DNA from: an uncultured Anaerolineae bacterium
GTDB taxonomy: Bacteria > Chloroflexota > Anaerolineae > J036 > Brachytrichaceae
DNA: 64,000 bases
Assembly: GCA_937959265.1 (NCBI GenBank)
Contig: CALGMA010000008.1
Span: 62,001 to 126,000 of the forward strand
Reading direction: 5' to 3'
Numbering within the stretch: the first letter of the stretch is position 1; each line of letters opens with the position of its first letter. Below, one piece after another: positions 25,684 to 34,049 of the stretch. Position numbers and translations under genes: made by a program. Below the pieces are notes generated by a model. That model searched no databases and had not been told where the DNA came from. It worked only from the letters and a program-made list of their open reading frames with translations.

Positions 25684-26379
25684 ATGCGCAGCACCGACGT
25701 CCAACTCAGCCGCCAGCGCTTGAGCGCAGTCTTCTGGCTTGCCGTCGCTTCGCTCATCTGCCTGAGCATGTGGACGGCACGCGTCGTCTACACCGGTTCG
25801 ATCTCCTATCGCTTCCTGCTGTGGAACCTCTTCCTGGCATGGATTCCGCTGCTGTGTGCGCTGATGGTCGAACGGACGCGTGGGCTACTCGCCTTCGCGT
25901 GTAGTGTGGCCTGGCTGTTATTCTTCCCCAATGCACCCTATATCATCACTGATTTGGTACATCTGCGCGACCACGGCCGCTGGATGTTCTGGGTCAATCT
26001 GATCACCCTGTTGTCGTTCGCCATGACCGGCCTGCTGCTTGGTTACCTCTCCCTATATGTGATGCAAAAGCAGGTAAGACGGCGCTTTGGTGCGGCGACC
26101 GGCTGGGCGTTCGCCCTCAGCACGCTGGGATTGTGCAGCTTCGGTATCTATCTGGGTCGCTTCGGGCGATGGAACAGTTGGGACGTGGTGCTTGAGCCGG
26201 TCTCGCTGTTGCGCGACATCTGGTACATCATGCGGCATCCCATCGGCAACTGGGAGGTGTTCGCTATCTCGGCGCTGCTAGCGACGTTCCTGGTCGGCAC
26301 ATATCTGGTGCTGTATCACTTTGCACGATATACACCCGATCCCATTCAACCGGTTCGGCAGCCCGCTGATGGCTGTTGA
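25684..26379 (+). CDS. DUF1361 family membrane protein
   Basis: The 231-residue protein has about seven membrane helices and the DUF1361 landmarks LLWNLFLAWIPLLCAL, WLLFFPNAPYIITDLVHL and GIYLGRFGRWNSWDVVLEP. The family is widespread in bacteria and has no assigned function. It follows the nirS terminator by about 75 bases and is followed by 209 bases without a gene before the uronate isomerase, in which I saw only AT-richer sequence and no convincing promoter. It is probably a single-gene transcript. Confidence 0.85.
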   Translation: MRSTDVQLSRQRLSAVFWLAVASLICLSMWTARVVYTGSISYRFLLWNLFLAWIPLLCALMVERTRGLLAFACSVAWLLFFPNAPYIITDLVHLRDHGRWMFWVNLITLLSFAMTGLLLGYLSLYVMQKQVRRRFGAATGWAFALSTLGLCSFGIYLGRFGRWNSWDVVLEPVSLLRDIWYIMRHPIGNWEVFAISALLATFLVGTYLVLYHFARYTPDPIQPVRQPADGC

Positions 26380-26588
26380 GGGAGGTGACGTCGTTCGTAT
26401 AAACGGTGTATTCCCCAGACGGACGAACTAGCCTGCGCCGGCCTGGCTCACTCACATCGCGCAGCGATCGGCAATTGCGCTACGCAGGACAAATTGACCC
26501 ATGGCCCTGCGACTTTGAGTCGCTGTGCAGAGTTGCGTCCACCATTGCGTTTTTGGCTGGGTGCTCGAGCAATGCTCTAATGGAGGAC

Positions 26589-28022
26589 ATGACGACTACA
26601 CCGCTTCTCATGGAGACCGATCGCTACTTCTCACCCGATCCTGCCGTGCGTGACGTGGCGCGCATACTCTACGCATCGGTCGCCGCGCTGCCGCTGGTCT
26701 GCCCGCACGGCCACGTGGCCCCGCGCGTCTTTGCCGATCCCGATTACAGCTTTGGCACGCCGGCCGACTTGTTCATCATCCCCGATCACTACGTTGTGCG
26801 CATGTTGTATTCGCAGGGCGTGCCGATGGAAGACCTGCTGCCCACTGCTGAGGAAGCTCACATGTCGGCGGAAGATAAGGCGCGTCGCCACCGCGCGATC
26901 TGGCAGACCTTCGCGGATCATTTTCACCTCTTCCGCGGCACCCCCACCGGTCTGTGGATTCGCGACGAGTTGCGCGACATCTTCGGCATCCAGGAAAAGC
27001 TGACCGGCGCGAACGCGCAGGACATCTACGACCGCATCGCAGAAAAGCTTGGGCAGCCCGACTTCCGCCCGCGCGCGCTTTATGCCCGCTTCAACATCGA
27101 GGTGTTGTGCACCACTGACGCCGCGACCGACCCGCTCGAACATCACCAACGCATTCGACAATCGGCATGGGGCGGGCGCATCTTGCCCACCTTCCGGCCC
27201 GATGGCGTGATCAACCTGGATGCGCCCGCCTGGCGCGCCAACATCGAGCGGCTGGCCGAGTCGAGCGGCATTTCGATCACCCATTACGCCTCATTCCTCG
27301 CCGCGATTGAGCAGCGCCGCGCCTCCTTCAAGGCGATGGGCGCCGTGGCCACCGATCATGCGGCGCTCACGCCGTTCACCGTCCTGTTGAGCGAGCGCGA
27401 GGCCGACGCGATCTTCCAGCGCGCCCTGCGCGGCGAGGTCATGCCGGACGACGCGCCCCGCTTCACGGGTCACATGCTGATGCAAATGGCGCGCATGAGC
27501 GTCGAGGATGGCCTGGTGATGCAACTGCACGTCGGCGCGCTGCGCAACCACAATCGCGCCGTGCTCGAGCGCTTCGGGCTGGACAAAGGCGCCGATATTC
27601 CGATTGCTACCGAATACACGCGCAACCTACAGCCGCTGCTGAACGCCTTTGGCAACGATCGGCGCTTTCGGCTGATCCTCTTCACCCTGGACGAGGCGAC
27701 CTACGCGCGTGAACTGGCCCCGTTGGCCGGGCACTACCCCGCTGTCCGGCTCGGCCCGCCGTGGTGGTTCCACGACTCGCTCAACGGCATGCGCCGCTTC
27801 TTCGATCAGGTGATGGAGACCGCAGGAATCTATAACACGGCCGGATTCAACGACGACACGCGCGCCTTCTGCTCCATCCCCGCCCGGCATGACCTGTGGC
27901 GGCGCGCGGCGTGCGACTGGCTGGCCGGGCTGGTCGTGCGTCACGTTATTGATGAGCAGGATGCCCATGAGATGGCGCGCGCTTTGGCCTACGACTTGAC
28001 TAAGATTACCTATCGTTTATAA
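26589..28022 (+). CDS. uxaC: Glucuronate (uronate) isomerase
   Basis: The 477-residue protein belongs to the uronate isomerase family of the amidohydrolase superfamily, with LVCPHGHVAPRVFADPD near the start (the metal-site His-x-His), FNIEVLCTTDAATDPLEHH, MQLHVGALRNHNR and LGPPWWFHDSLNGMRRFF. It interconverts D-glucuronate and D-fructuronate (or galacturonate and tagaturonate), the first step of hexuronate use. ATGs at 26580, 26589 and 26610 are all possible. I use 26589, although the GGAGG before it is only 2 bases away. No other hexuronate genes are nearby. The 3' end of the gene contains the promoter of the ferritin gene. Confidence 0.9.
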   Translation: MTTTPLLMETDRYFSPDPAVRDVARILYASVAALPLVCPHGHVAPRVFADPDYSFGTPADLFIIPDHYVVRMLYSQGVPMEDLLPTAEEAHMSAEDKARRHRAIWQTFADHFHLFRGTPTGLWIRDELRDIFGIQEKLTGANAQDIYDRIAEKLGQPDFRPRALYARFNIEVLCTTDAATDPLEHHQRIRQSAWGGRILPTFRPDGVINLDAPAWRANIERLAESSGISITHYASFLAAIEQRRASFKAMGAVATDHAALTPFTVLLSEREADAIFQRALRGEVMPDDAPRFTGHMLMQMARMSVEDGLVMQLHVGALRNHNRAVLERFGLDKGADIPIATEYTRNLQPLLNAFGNDRRFRLILFTLDEATYARELAPLAGHYPAVRLGPPWWFHDSLNGMRRFFDQVMETAGIYNTAGFNDDTRAFCSIPARHDLWRRAACDWLAGLVVRHVIDEQDAHEMARALAYDLTKITYRL

Positions 28023-28023
28023 T
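27996..28023 (+). promoter_or_regulatory. Promoter of the ferritin gene inside the end of uxaC
   Basis: TTGACT (27996-28001), a 16-base spacer and TATAAT (28018-28023) make the best sigma70-type promoter I found in the window. The -10 box overlaps the uxaC stop. The leader to 28113 is AT-rich and contains an inverted TGTAT/ATACA pair at 28059-28063 and 28076-28080, a possible but weak operator. Confidence 0.6.
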
Positions 28024-28112
28024 AGCAGTCAAACTTTGATTGATGCGCACTGTAAGTTTGTATTGATCTAAGTTGATACATTTGAGCATGGTGCGCTTCG
28101 ACGGAGGTAAAG

Positions 28113-28616
28113 ATGATTTCCGAACAAATGACATCTGCTTTGAACCAACAGGCTGCGGAAGAAGCCTATGCATCGAGCGTGTATTTATCCATGGCACTGT
28201 GGTGCGATGCTCAGGGCTACGAGGGTGCAGCGCACTATCTTGCAGCCAGCTCGCAAGAAGAGCGCGAACACATGGAGCAGTTCCTGCAGTACGTCGTGGA
28301 TCAAGACAGTCCGGCCCGTGTGCCGGCTGTATCCGAGCCGCCCCACGAGTTCAACTCGCTGCCCGAGATCATGAAGTCCGTGCTCGAATTGGAGATGGAT
28401 GTGGCGCGCAAAATTCACCACATCGTGGACCTGGCCATCACCGAGAAAGATCACGCTACGTGGAACTGGCTGCAGGAGTTCGTGGCCGAGCAGCGCGATG
28501 CCGAGATCAAGGCGCGCAATATCCTCGACCGCATTGAGGTGATTGGCACGGACGCCACCGGCTTGTATGAGATTGACAAGATGCTCGGCAAGATGGCCAA
28601 ATCAGAGGAAGCGTAG
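28113..28616 (+). CDS. ftnA: Bacterial non-heme ferritin
   Basis: The 167-residue four-helix-bundle protein has the ferroxidase-centre residues of bacterial ferritins: Glu in ALNQQAAEEAYASSVYLSM, the Glu/His pair in SSQEEREHMEQFLQY, Glu in MKSVLELEMDVARKIHHI and the Gln/Glu region WLQEFVAEQRDAEIKA. It stores iron as ferric mineral after oxidising Fe(II) in the cytoplasm. The start is supported by GGAGGT 7 bases before it. It has its own promoter and a strong hairpin after the stop, so it is transcribed alone. Iron regulation is likely for the family but no Fur or DtxR box is clear. Confidence 0.93.
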   Translation: MISEQMTSALNQQAAEEAYASSVYLSMALWCDAQGYEGAAHYLAASSQEEREHMEQFLQYVVDQDSPARVPAVSEPPHEFNSLPEIMKSVLELEMDVARKIHHIVDLAITEKDHATWNWLQEFVAEQRDAEIKARNILDRIEVIGTDATGLYEIDKMLGKMAKSEEA

Positions 28617-28623
28617 CGCGCCG

Positions 28624-28654
28624 GCGGTCAGGCTGCTCCGCGCAGTCTGACCGC
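28624..28654 (+). terminator. Long hairpin after ferritin, probable terminator without U tract
   Basis: Bases 28624-28635 pair with 28643-28654 in a 12-bp stem with one G-U pair and a 7-base loop, starting 8 bases after the ferritin stop. No T run follows, so it may act as an mRNA 3' stabiliser or an atypical terminator. Confidence 0.55.
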
Positions 28655-28663
28655 TGCGGGCAA

Positions 28664-28669
28664 TATAAT
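28664..28669 (+). promoter_or_regulatory. Consensus -10 box for leaderless sppA mRNA
   Basis: A perfect TATAAT ends 7 bases before the GTG at 28677. Transcription would begin at or beside the start codon, and no Shine-Dalgarno is present. No clear -35 was seen because the ferritin hairpin occupies that place. Confidence 0.45.
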
Positions 28670-28676
28670 CCAACGC

Positions 28677-30491
28677 GTGGCTGCTTTGGGCTTCTCCGTC
28701 CGCCGCGCGTGGCTGAACCTCCGGAATCGCTGGCGCAGGCGGCGCAAGTTCCCTCCTTTCGTCATCTTCCCTCTGGAAGGCGAAATTGTTGAGTTGCCGC
28801 CTTCACGGCCGGAGCTGCCGCTGTTTCTCGCGCGGCTGGTGCCGATGCCTTCGGGGCCGCTCAGCGTAAGCGAGTTGCGTCGCACCTTCGAGCGGCTAGC
28901 ACTCGACCCACGGGTGAAGGGCGTAGTGCTTCGGATCGAGTGCATGGCCAACCCGGCGGTCTATCAGAGCTTGCGAGATCTGCTGATGCGCTTTCGCAAC
29001 AGCGGCAAACGCCTCGTCGCCTATGCAGAATCGCTCGGCCCCTTTCAGTATTATCTGGCATGCGCCTGCGATCAGGTAGTCATGCCGCCCAGTGCCGAGT
29101 GGAATGTCCTCGGCTTCTACAACGAATATCTCTTCCTCAAGGATGCGCTTGATCGCCTGGGCGTTGGCGTAGATGTGGTGAACGTCTCGCCGTTCAAGTC
29201 TGCCGGTGATATCTTCTCGCGCAACGACTTCTCGCCCGATTCGCGCGCACAGGCCGAATGGCTGCTGGATGCGCGCTTCGACGCGCTCGTGCGCGGTATC
29301 GCCGAAGGCCGGAATCTCAGTCCGGAGCGTGTGCGCGAGTTGATTGATTGCGCGCCCCTGAGCGCTCGGGAAGCAGTGCAACATGGCCTGCTCGATGCAG
29401 CGCTCTATGAAGATGAACTCGAGCGCTTCCTCATCCCCGAACCGCCCGCGGCGGTGGATGGGCGCATCGCGCGTTTGGCGCAGCGCATCGAGAAGGTGGC
29501 GCCTGGACTCGCTGACGACCTGCGTCGCGCTCAACACGCGGCTGCCGAGCGGGCGCAGCGCGCCTGCATCAACTTAGAGGAAGTGCGCAGGTCGTTGCTC
29601 ATCCCCATCGTCGAATATGCGCCTAGGGTCGTCGGTGTGGTGAAAGTCGAGGGACTGATCGTGCCTGGCACCAGCCGGCGTTTGCCCATCCCGTTTCCGC
29701 TGACCGGCGAGCAAATTGCCGGATCGAGCAGCATCGCGCAAGCCATCCGGCGCGCCGAGGCAGATGACCATGTTGCCGCGGTGATCCTCTACGTGGATTC
29801 CGGCGGCGGTTCGGTGTTGGCGTCCGACCTGATCGCGCGCGAGGTGCGCCGCCTGCGCGCCAAGAAGCCGGTCGTGGCTTACATGGGCGGAACAGCGGCA
29901 TCGGGCGGCTACTATGTGTCGGCGCTTGCGAATTGCATCGTCGCTCAGCCGCTGACCATTACCGGCAGCATCGGGGTCATCGCGTTCAAGCCGAACACGC
30001 GCGAGGCGTTCGAGAAGCTCGGCGTGCATCGCGTTGCGCTGCAGCGTGGCAGGCGCGCCGCGCTATTTAGCGACGCCGAGCCGATGGATGAGGAATCGCG
30101 CGCAGTCTTCGCCGGCCTGGTTGCGCGCGCTTATGAGGACTTCAAACAATTGGTGGCGGAAGGGCGCGCCATTGCGCCGGAAGCCCTGGAACCCATCTGC
30201 GGCGGGCGTGTGTGGACCGGCGCGCAAGCAAAGGATCGCCGGTTGGTGGATGCGTTGGGGGATTTCACCGTGGCATTGGAGAAGGCGCGTGAGCTGGGCG
30301 GCTTGCCGAGCGACAAACGCGCCGCTGCGGTTGTCATCACGCCCCCGCGCAGGGCGATGCTGCCCCCGGCCTTTTTGGCGGTTGCGCACCCGGCGCGCGT
30401 CGCCTTCGATGGCTTGCGCGAGCTGTGCGAGTTGCTGATTGAAACGAGCGTGTGGGCGGTGTCGCTTTGGTTCGGCGGCGTCACGCGCTAG
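28677..30491 (+). CDS. sppA: Signal peptide peptidase SppA, 67-kDa type
   Basis: The 604-residue protein has two homologous S49 domains, as in the long SppA form. The N-terminal domain carries the catalytic Lys in VSPFKSAGDIFSRNDFSP (about residue 180). The C-terminal domain carries the Ser in YMGGTAASGGYYVSALAN (about residue 408) and the helper loop TGSIGVIAFKPN. SppA degrades cleaved signal peptides in the membrane. The start is a GTG 7 bases after a TATAAT box. The N-terminus is basic and no strong membrane anchor is visible, which differs from the E. coli enzyme; the protein may be peripheral or anchored through a weaker hydrophobic stretch. Confidence 0.9.
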   Translation: MAALGFSVRRAWLNLRNRWRRRRKFPPFVIFPLEGEIVELPPSRPELPLFLARLVPMPSGPLSVSELRRTFERLALDPRVKGVVLRIECMANPAVYQSLRDLLMRFRNSGKRLVAYAESLGPFQYYLACACDQVVMPPSAEWNVLGFYNEYLFLKDALDRLGVGVDVVNVSPFKSAGDIFSRNDFSPDSRAQAEWLLDARFDALVRGIAEGRNLSPERVRELIDCAPLSAREAVQHGLLDAALYEDELERFLIPEPPAAVDGRIARLAQRIEKVAPGLADDLRRAQHAAAERAQRACINLEEVRRSLLIPIVEYAPRVVGVVKVEGLIVPGTSRRLPIPFPLTGEQIAGSSSIAQAIRRAEADDHVAAVILYVDSGGGSVLASDLIAREVRRLRAKKPVVAYMGGTAASGGYYVSALANCIVAQPLTITGSIGVIAFKPNTREAFEKLGVHRVALQRGRRAALFSDAEPMDEESRAVFAGLVARAYEDFKQLVAEGRAIAPEALEPICGGRVWTGAQAKDRRLVDALGDFTVALEKARELGGLPSDKRAAAVVITPPRRAMLPPAFLAVAHPARVAFDGLRELCELLIETSVWAVSLWFGGVTR

Positions 30492-30558
30492 AGCGGTCGA
30501 GCGCTCGCATGCCTGCCGTGACGATCTAAACGCGCGTGTGGCCGTGTGCGCTGTGCCG

Positions 30559-30924
30559 TCACTTCACGCGCCACTCGCCGTCAATCGTCTCTGGGTTTTT
30601 CGCGCGGCCGGCGTCGGTGGATGAATAAAACTCGCGGCCCTCGATCTGGGCGCGGTGTTCCTCGACGACGTGCGTCGGGCACATCGCAATGAACGATTCG
30701 ATGCCTACGAGCAACACACCCAGGTCGTCCAGTTGGCCGAGCAGCGGCGCGATGTCGGGGACGAAATCCACGGGTGACACCACGTAGAGCGCCGCAGCAA
30801 TCGGCAGCACCTTGAGATAGACAGGCACACGCGGGTCGCGCAGCAAATGCCAGACCAACCGCGCGCGGTTGATCAGCGCCTTGAATACCCCTACCTGGGG
30901 TGTGACATTTTGATCGTTCGACAC
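30559..30924 (-). CDS. DUF1232 (YkvA-like) protein
   Basis: The 121-residue protein has the DUF1232 core VYLKVLPIAAALYVVSPVDF with VPDIAPLLGQLDDLGVLLVG, a short hydrophobic pair of helices with the conserved SPxDxxPD motif. The family is common and unassigned. I chose the GTG at 30924 because AGGAGG ends 6 bases before it. A start at the ATG at 30990 would add a 22-residue extension with no family match. It follows a terminator-like hairpin at 31121-31153 and is probably transcribed on its own. The 280 bases between it and the coiled-coil gene hold only that hairpin. Confidence 0.82.
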   Translation of the reverse strand: MSNDQNVTPQVGVFKALINRARLVWHLLRDPRVPVYLKVLPIAAALYVVSPVDFVPDIAPLLGQLDDLGVLLVGIESFIAMCPTHVVEEHRAQIEGREFYSSTDAGRAKNPETIDGEWRVK

Positions 30925-31120
30925 TTCGCCCTCCTTTCTTACTCGTTCGTCGCGCGCTTCATCGGCTGCTAACGCAAGCAGCGTATTCAAGCAACGCTGG
31001 ATGAGCGTTAGCGGCGATCACCGCGCCGATATGACGCTGCGCGTTCGATATTCTAGCGTGGAGCCCGGCGCCGAGGCGCGCGCAGCGCTGTGTTCTTCCC
31101 GACATCGTGCCGACAAATGA

Positions 31121-31153
31121 AGCGCCCAACGCGTCCGGAACGCGTTGGGCGCT
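31121..31153 (-). terminator. Terminator of the coiled-coil gene pair
   Basis: A perfect 14-bp stem (31121-31134 with 31140-31153, AGCGCCCAACGCGT arms) closes a 5-base loop. On the minus strand it is followed by TCATTTGTC, a weak T tract. It lies 50 bases after the stop of the 926-residue coiled-coil gene. Confidence 0.7.
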
Positions 31154-31203
31154 GCCGAGCGGGTCATAGACGCCCCGCCCTCTTGCTTGTGCGCTTTGAC
31201 GAC

Positions 31204-33984
31204 TCACTCACTGCGTTGTCTCCTCTGCGCCAGGATGCGCGCCTGGGCGATCCAATCGGCGTAGTTCGGTTTGCGCAGTTTGGTGGGCGGGCAGATCTCC
31301 ATCAGCCGTTCGATTGGCGTGTTGGCCAGCGCTTCATACGTGCAGATGCCGGCTTCATAGAGCCTGCGCTCATACACGCTCCCGATACCCTCAAGCGGCT
31401 CGAAGTCGTCGGGCTCTGCACCTTGCCACACGCGCCCGACCGAATTCGTCTCTACTGCCAGGCGCCGCGCGTCGGTGCGGATCGCTTCGAAGTCCACGCG
31501 CAACAACTGCCGGTCGTCTAATTCGAGGATGCGCTTGAAGTCATCGTCGGTGAGGTTGGCCAGCTCCCAGAACGTGCCGATGCCGGCGGCATACAACCGC
31601 TGCTCGAAGACCGAGCCAATGCCTTTGGTCATCGCAAGGTCTTGTGGGCATTCGGAGGGGCGGACCTCGCTGCCAGCCTCGACGGCGGCGCGCATCGCCA
31701 CCTCTTTGGTCTGCTTCACATACTCGCGTATGAGTGTCAGCCGTTCATCGGAGGCTGTCTCGGCGACAGGCGCCGTCGCTCTGGCCTCCATTGTCACTTT
31801 GAGCGCGTCGCGTTCGGCGATCACCGCGTTCAACTGATCCTGTAGTTCGGCCAGTTGTGCGCGGAGTTCGACAAGTTCGCTTTCGCCATCTGCTTCGGTT
31901 GCGGGCTGCTCAGCTAATCGCGCAGTTAACTCGTTGTTTGTAGTGGTCAACGCTTCGAGCTTGGTCTGCAGTTCACTGAATTCGACTTCGCGCGCTTGCA
32001 AGGCGTTCTTCGTCGCTTCCAATCGCGCGTTCAGTTCGGCGATGGCTGCGTCCTTAGCTTCGAGTTGAGCGGTCAGATCGGTCTGGGCTTCGCCCTCAGC
32101 GCCGGTAGCGACCATGCCCAGCGCCGCAGTGCCGACAGCGATCTTCGCTGCGCTCGGAGCCGCCGGACGCCTACCGTCTTCTTGCTCTGCCTCGAGTTGC
32201 TTCAGGCGCTTGTTCAATTCATCCAGCCGTGCTTCCAGGTCAGCTTTCGCTGTGGAGATCGAATCGATCTGGGCGACCAGATTGGCCTTGGCCTGGTTGG
32301 CGGCGTCCAGCTCACTCTGGACCACAGCGAGTTGGTCGTTTAGCTTCGCGAACTCGGCGTCTTTCTCTTGCAGCCTGGCTTCGAGTTCGGCTTTGACCTG
32401 AGTGCTGGCCTCCAGATCGGTCTGCAACTTAGCCAGTTGCTCATTCAGGCGGGCGAGCCGGGTGTTGCTCTCCTGCAGCCGGGCTTCTGCACCCTCCCTG
32501 GCCTGCTTCAGGCCATAGGTGCTGGACTTGAACAACACCAGTTTGCTCTGCAGGTCAGCGGGAATCTCGCCTTCCGGCACTTCGAGCTGCGTGCGCAACC
32601 AGGCGTCGAGGTCAGCCTCGATGGTGGAGAGGCGAGCGCGGAGGTCGCCGAGTTCGGCGGTTTCGGCGTCGATCTGGGCGGCGAGGGAAGCCTTGGTCTG
32701 GTCGAGGTCGGCGAAGCGGGCCTTGAGCAGGCCGAGCTTGGCGGCGAGGTCGGGTGCGGGCTCACCCTCGGGGAGCTCGATCGGGCCGAGCAGGGCGTCG
32801 AGGTCAGCCTCGATGGTGGAGAGGCGAGCGCGGAGGTCGCCGAGTTCGGCGGTTTCGGCGTCGATCTGGGCAGTCAGTTCGGCTTTTTTAGCGATCTCTG
32901 TGTCCAAGTCGGCGCAGAGCGCATCGTATTTCTTTTGTAGTTCCTCCAGCTCCGTCGTACGCGCTTGGAGCTGCGTCTCTAACTCAGCCTTGTTGGCGAA
33001 GACGGCGTCGAGTTCGGCCTTGAGCGCGTCGAGTTGCGACTGTAGTTCCAGGGTTGGCTCGCCCTGTTGCGTCGCTTCAGCCGGCGCAGCACCGCCGGCA
33101 ACGAGCCCCATTGTTTGGGCTGGGGTGATGCCTTGCTGCTCGATTGTCTCGGAAAGAATCTGTGAGGACTGCACCTGCAGGTGCGTCAGCCGATCCTCGT
33201 ATTCCTTGGTGCGCTTCTCGTACATGGCGACGAGTTCTGCACCAGCGAAGGCGAGTGTAGCAAGTCCGTCGCGCAGGGAGAGAATTTCGTTCTGCAGTGC
33301 TGCGGTGCGCGCTTCGAGTTCTGCCGTGGCTATCTGCGCCGCTGCACCGGCAGCGGGTGCGACCTCAGCGACCGCTGCTGGCTCCGCCGGAGCGATGAGT
33401 TCTCCCTGCACTTCGGCTTCGTCCACGATCACTTCGGTCTCAACTTTGGGCGGTGCCGTCAGCGTGGCCTGGAATCCAGCGGCATCTTCTTCGGTGGTCT
33501 TAGCCGCGAATTGGGCACGCAGTGCAGCGATCTCGCGTTCTGTTTCCTCGGCTGCGATGCGAGCGCGCAGCTCATCGGCTTCTGCCAACGCTTTGGCCAG
33601 TTGTGCTCTCAGCTCGTCCAACTCGGCATGGCACTGGCGCAGCTCGACTTCGAAGGCAGGGCGATCCGTGGTAGCTGCGCGCAATTCATCTTGCAGCTGC
33701 GCGATGGTCACAGTGAACTCTTCTCGCCCTTGTTCGGCCAAGCGCAACTTTTCTTCGAGGATGCCGATGTTGGCGTTGAGCGTATTGATGTGCGAGTCCT
33801 TGACAACCAGCTCGGACTGCGCGTTAGTGAAGTCGAGCTTGGCGCTCTCTGCGGCTGTCTGCGCTGTTCGCACGCGCGACTCAAGCTCACTGATGATCCC
33901 ACTCGCCTGGCCTCGCGCTAAGAGCAAGCCGATGATGAGGCCGATGATGAGTGCGGCGATCAGTAGAAGGATGTTGATATCCAT
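31204..33984 (-). CDS. Membrane-anchored coiled-coil protein with C-terminal helix-hairpin-helix modules
   Basis: The 926-residue protein starts with a membrane helix (INILLLIAALIIGLIIGLLL). About 700 residues of heptad-rich, Glu/Ala/Leu coiled coil follow, broken near residues 180-240 by an Ala/Pro-rich part. The last 140 residues hold two helix-hairpin-helix-like modules, TKGIGSVFEQRLYAAGIGTF and LEGIGSVYERRLYEAGICTY, of the type called flap-endonuclease-like. The ATG at 33984 follows an AGGAG at a good distance. Two 64-residue repeats (372-435 and 436-499) begin with a DNA stretch that is identical over 78 bp. The HhH part may bind DNA and tether it to the membrane; this is inference. The upstream gene, on the same strand 65 bases away, encodes a shorter protein of the same design. 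Confidence 0.8.
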   Translation of the reverse strand: MDINILLLIAALIIGLIIGLLLARGQASGIISELESRVRTAQTAAESAKLDFTNAQSELVVKDSHINTLNANIGILEEKLRLAEQGREEFTVTIAQLQDELRAATTDRPAFEVELRQCHAELDELRAQLAKALAEADELRARIAAEETEREIAALRAQFAAKTTEEDAAGFQATLTAPPKVETEVIVDEAEVQGELIAPAEPAAVAEVAPAAGAAAQIATAELEARTAALQNEILSLRDGLATLAFAGAELVAMYEKRTKEYEDRLTHLQVQSSQILSETIEQQGITPAQTMGLVAGGAAPAEATQQGEPTLELQSQLDALKAELDAVFANKAELETQLQARTTELEELQKKYDALCADLDTEIAKKAELTAQIDAETAELGDLRARLSTIEADLDALLGPIELPEGEPAPDLAAKLGLLKARFADLDQTKASLAAQIDAETAELGDLRARLSTIEADLDAWLRTQLEVPEGEIPADLQSKLVLFKSSTYGLKQAREGAEARLQESNTRLARLNEQLAKLQTDLEASTQVKAELEARLQEKDAEFAKLNDQLAVVQSELDAANQAKANLVAQIDSISTAKADLEARLDELNKRLKQLEAEQEDGRRPAAPSAAKIAVGTAALGMVATGAEGEAQTDLTAQLEAKDAAIAELNARLEATKNALQAREVEFSELQTKLEALTTTNNELTARLAEQPATEADGESELVELRAQLAELQDQLNAVIAERDALKVTMEARATAPVAETASDERLTLIREYVKQTKEVAMRAAVEAGSEVRPSECPQDLAMTKGIGSVFEQRLYAAGIGTFWELANLTDDDFKRILELDDRQLLRVDFEAIRTDARRLAVETNSVGRVWQGAEPDDFEPLEGIGSVYERRLYEAGICTYEALANTPIERLMEICPPTKLRKPNYADWIAQARILAQRRQRSE
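32602..32871. repeat. Perfect 78-bp direct repeat inside the coiled-coil gene
   Basis: Bases 32602-32679 and 32794-32871 are identical over 78 bp. The copies are exactly 192 bp (64 codons) apart, so the frame is kept. The flanking bases differ on both sides. The duplicated peptide contains ETAELGDLRARLSTIEADLD. Confidence 0.9.
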
Positions 33985-34049
33985 AAGCTCTGCTCCTGGA
34001 TGTACGGGGGCCAAACCGGCGCCTTCCGCATCATTTGGCTAGTAAGCAG

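Noticed and set aside
26380..26588. Gap before uxaC considered as a small gene or N-terminal extension of uxaC
   Set aside because: The extension frame (including FLAGCSSNAL) has no family match to uronate isomerases and no ribosome site.
32519..34042. Long open frame on the plus strand opposite the coiled-coil gene (about 507 codons, Ser-rich)
   Set aside because: It is the antisense of Glu/Leu/Ala coiled-coil codons, which gives Ser-rich frames. The minus-strand gene has membrane helix, ribosome site and domains.
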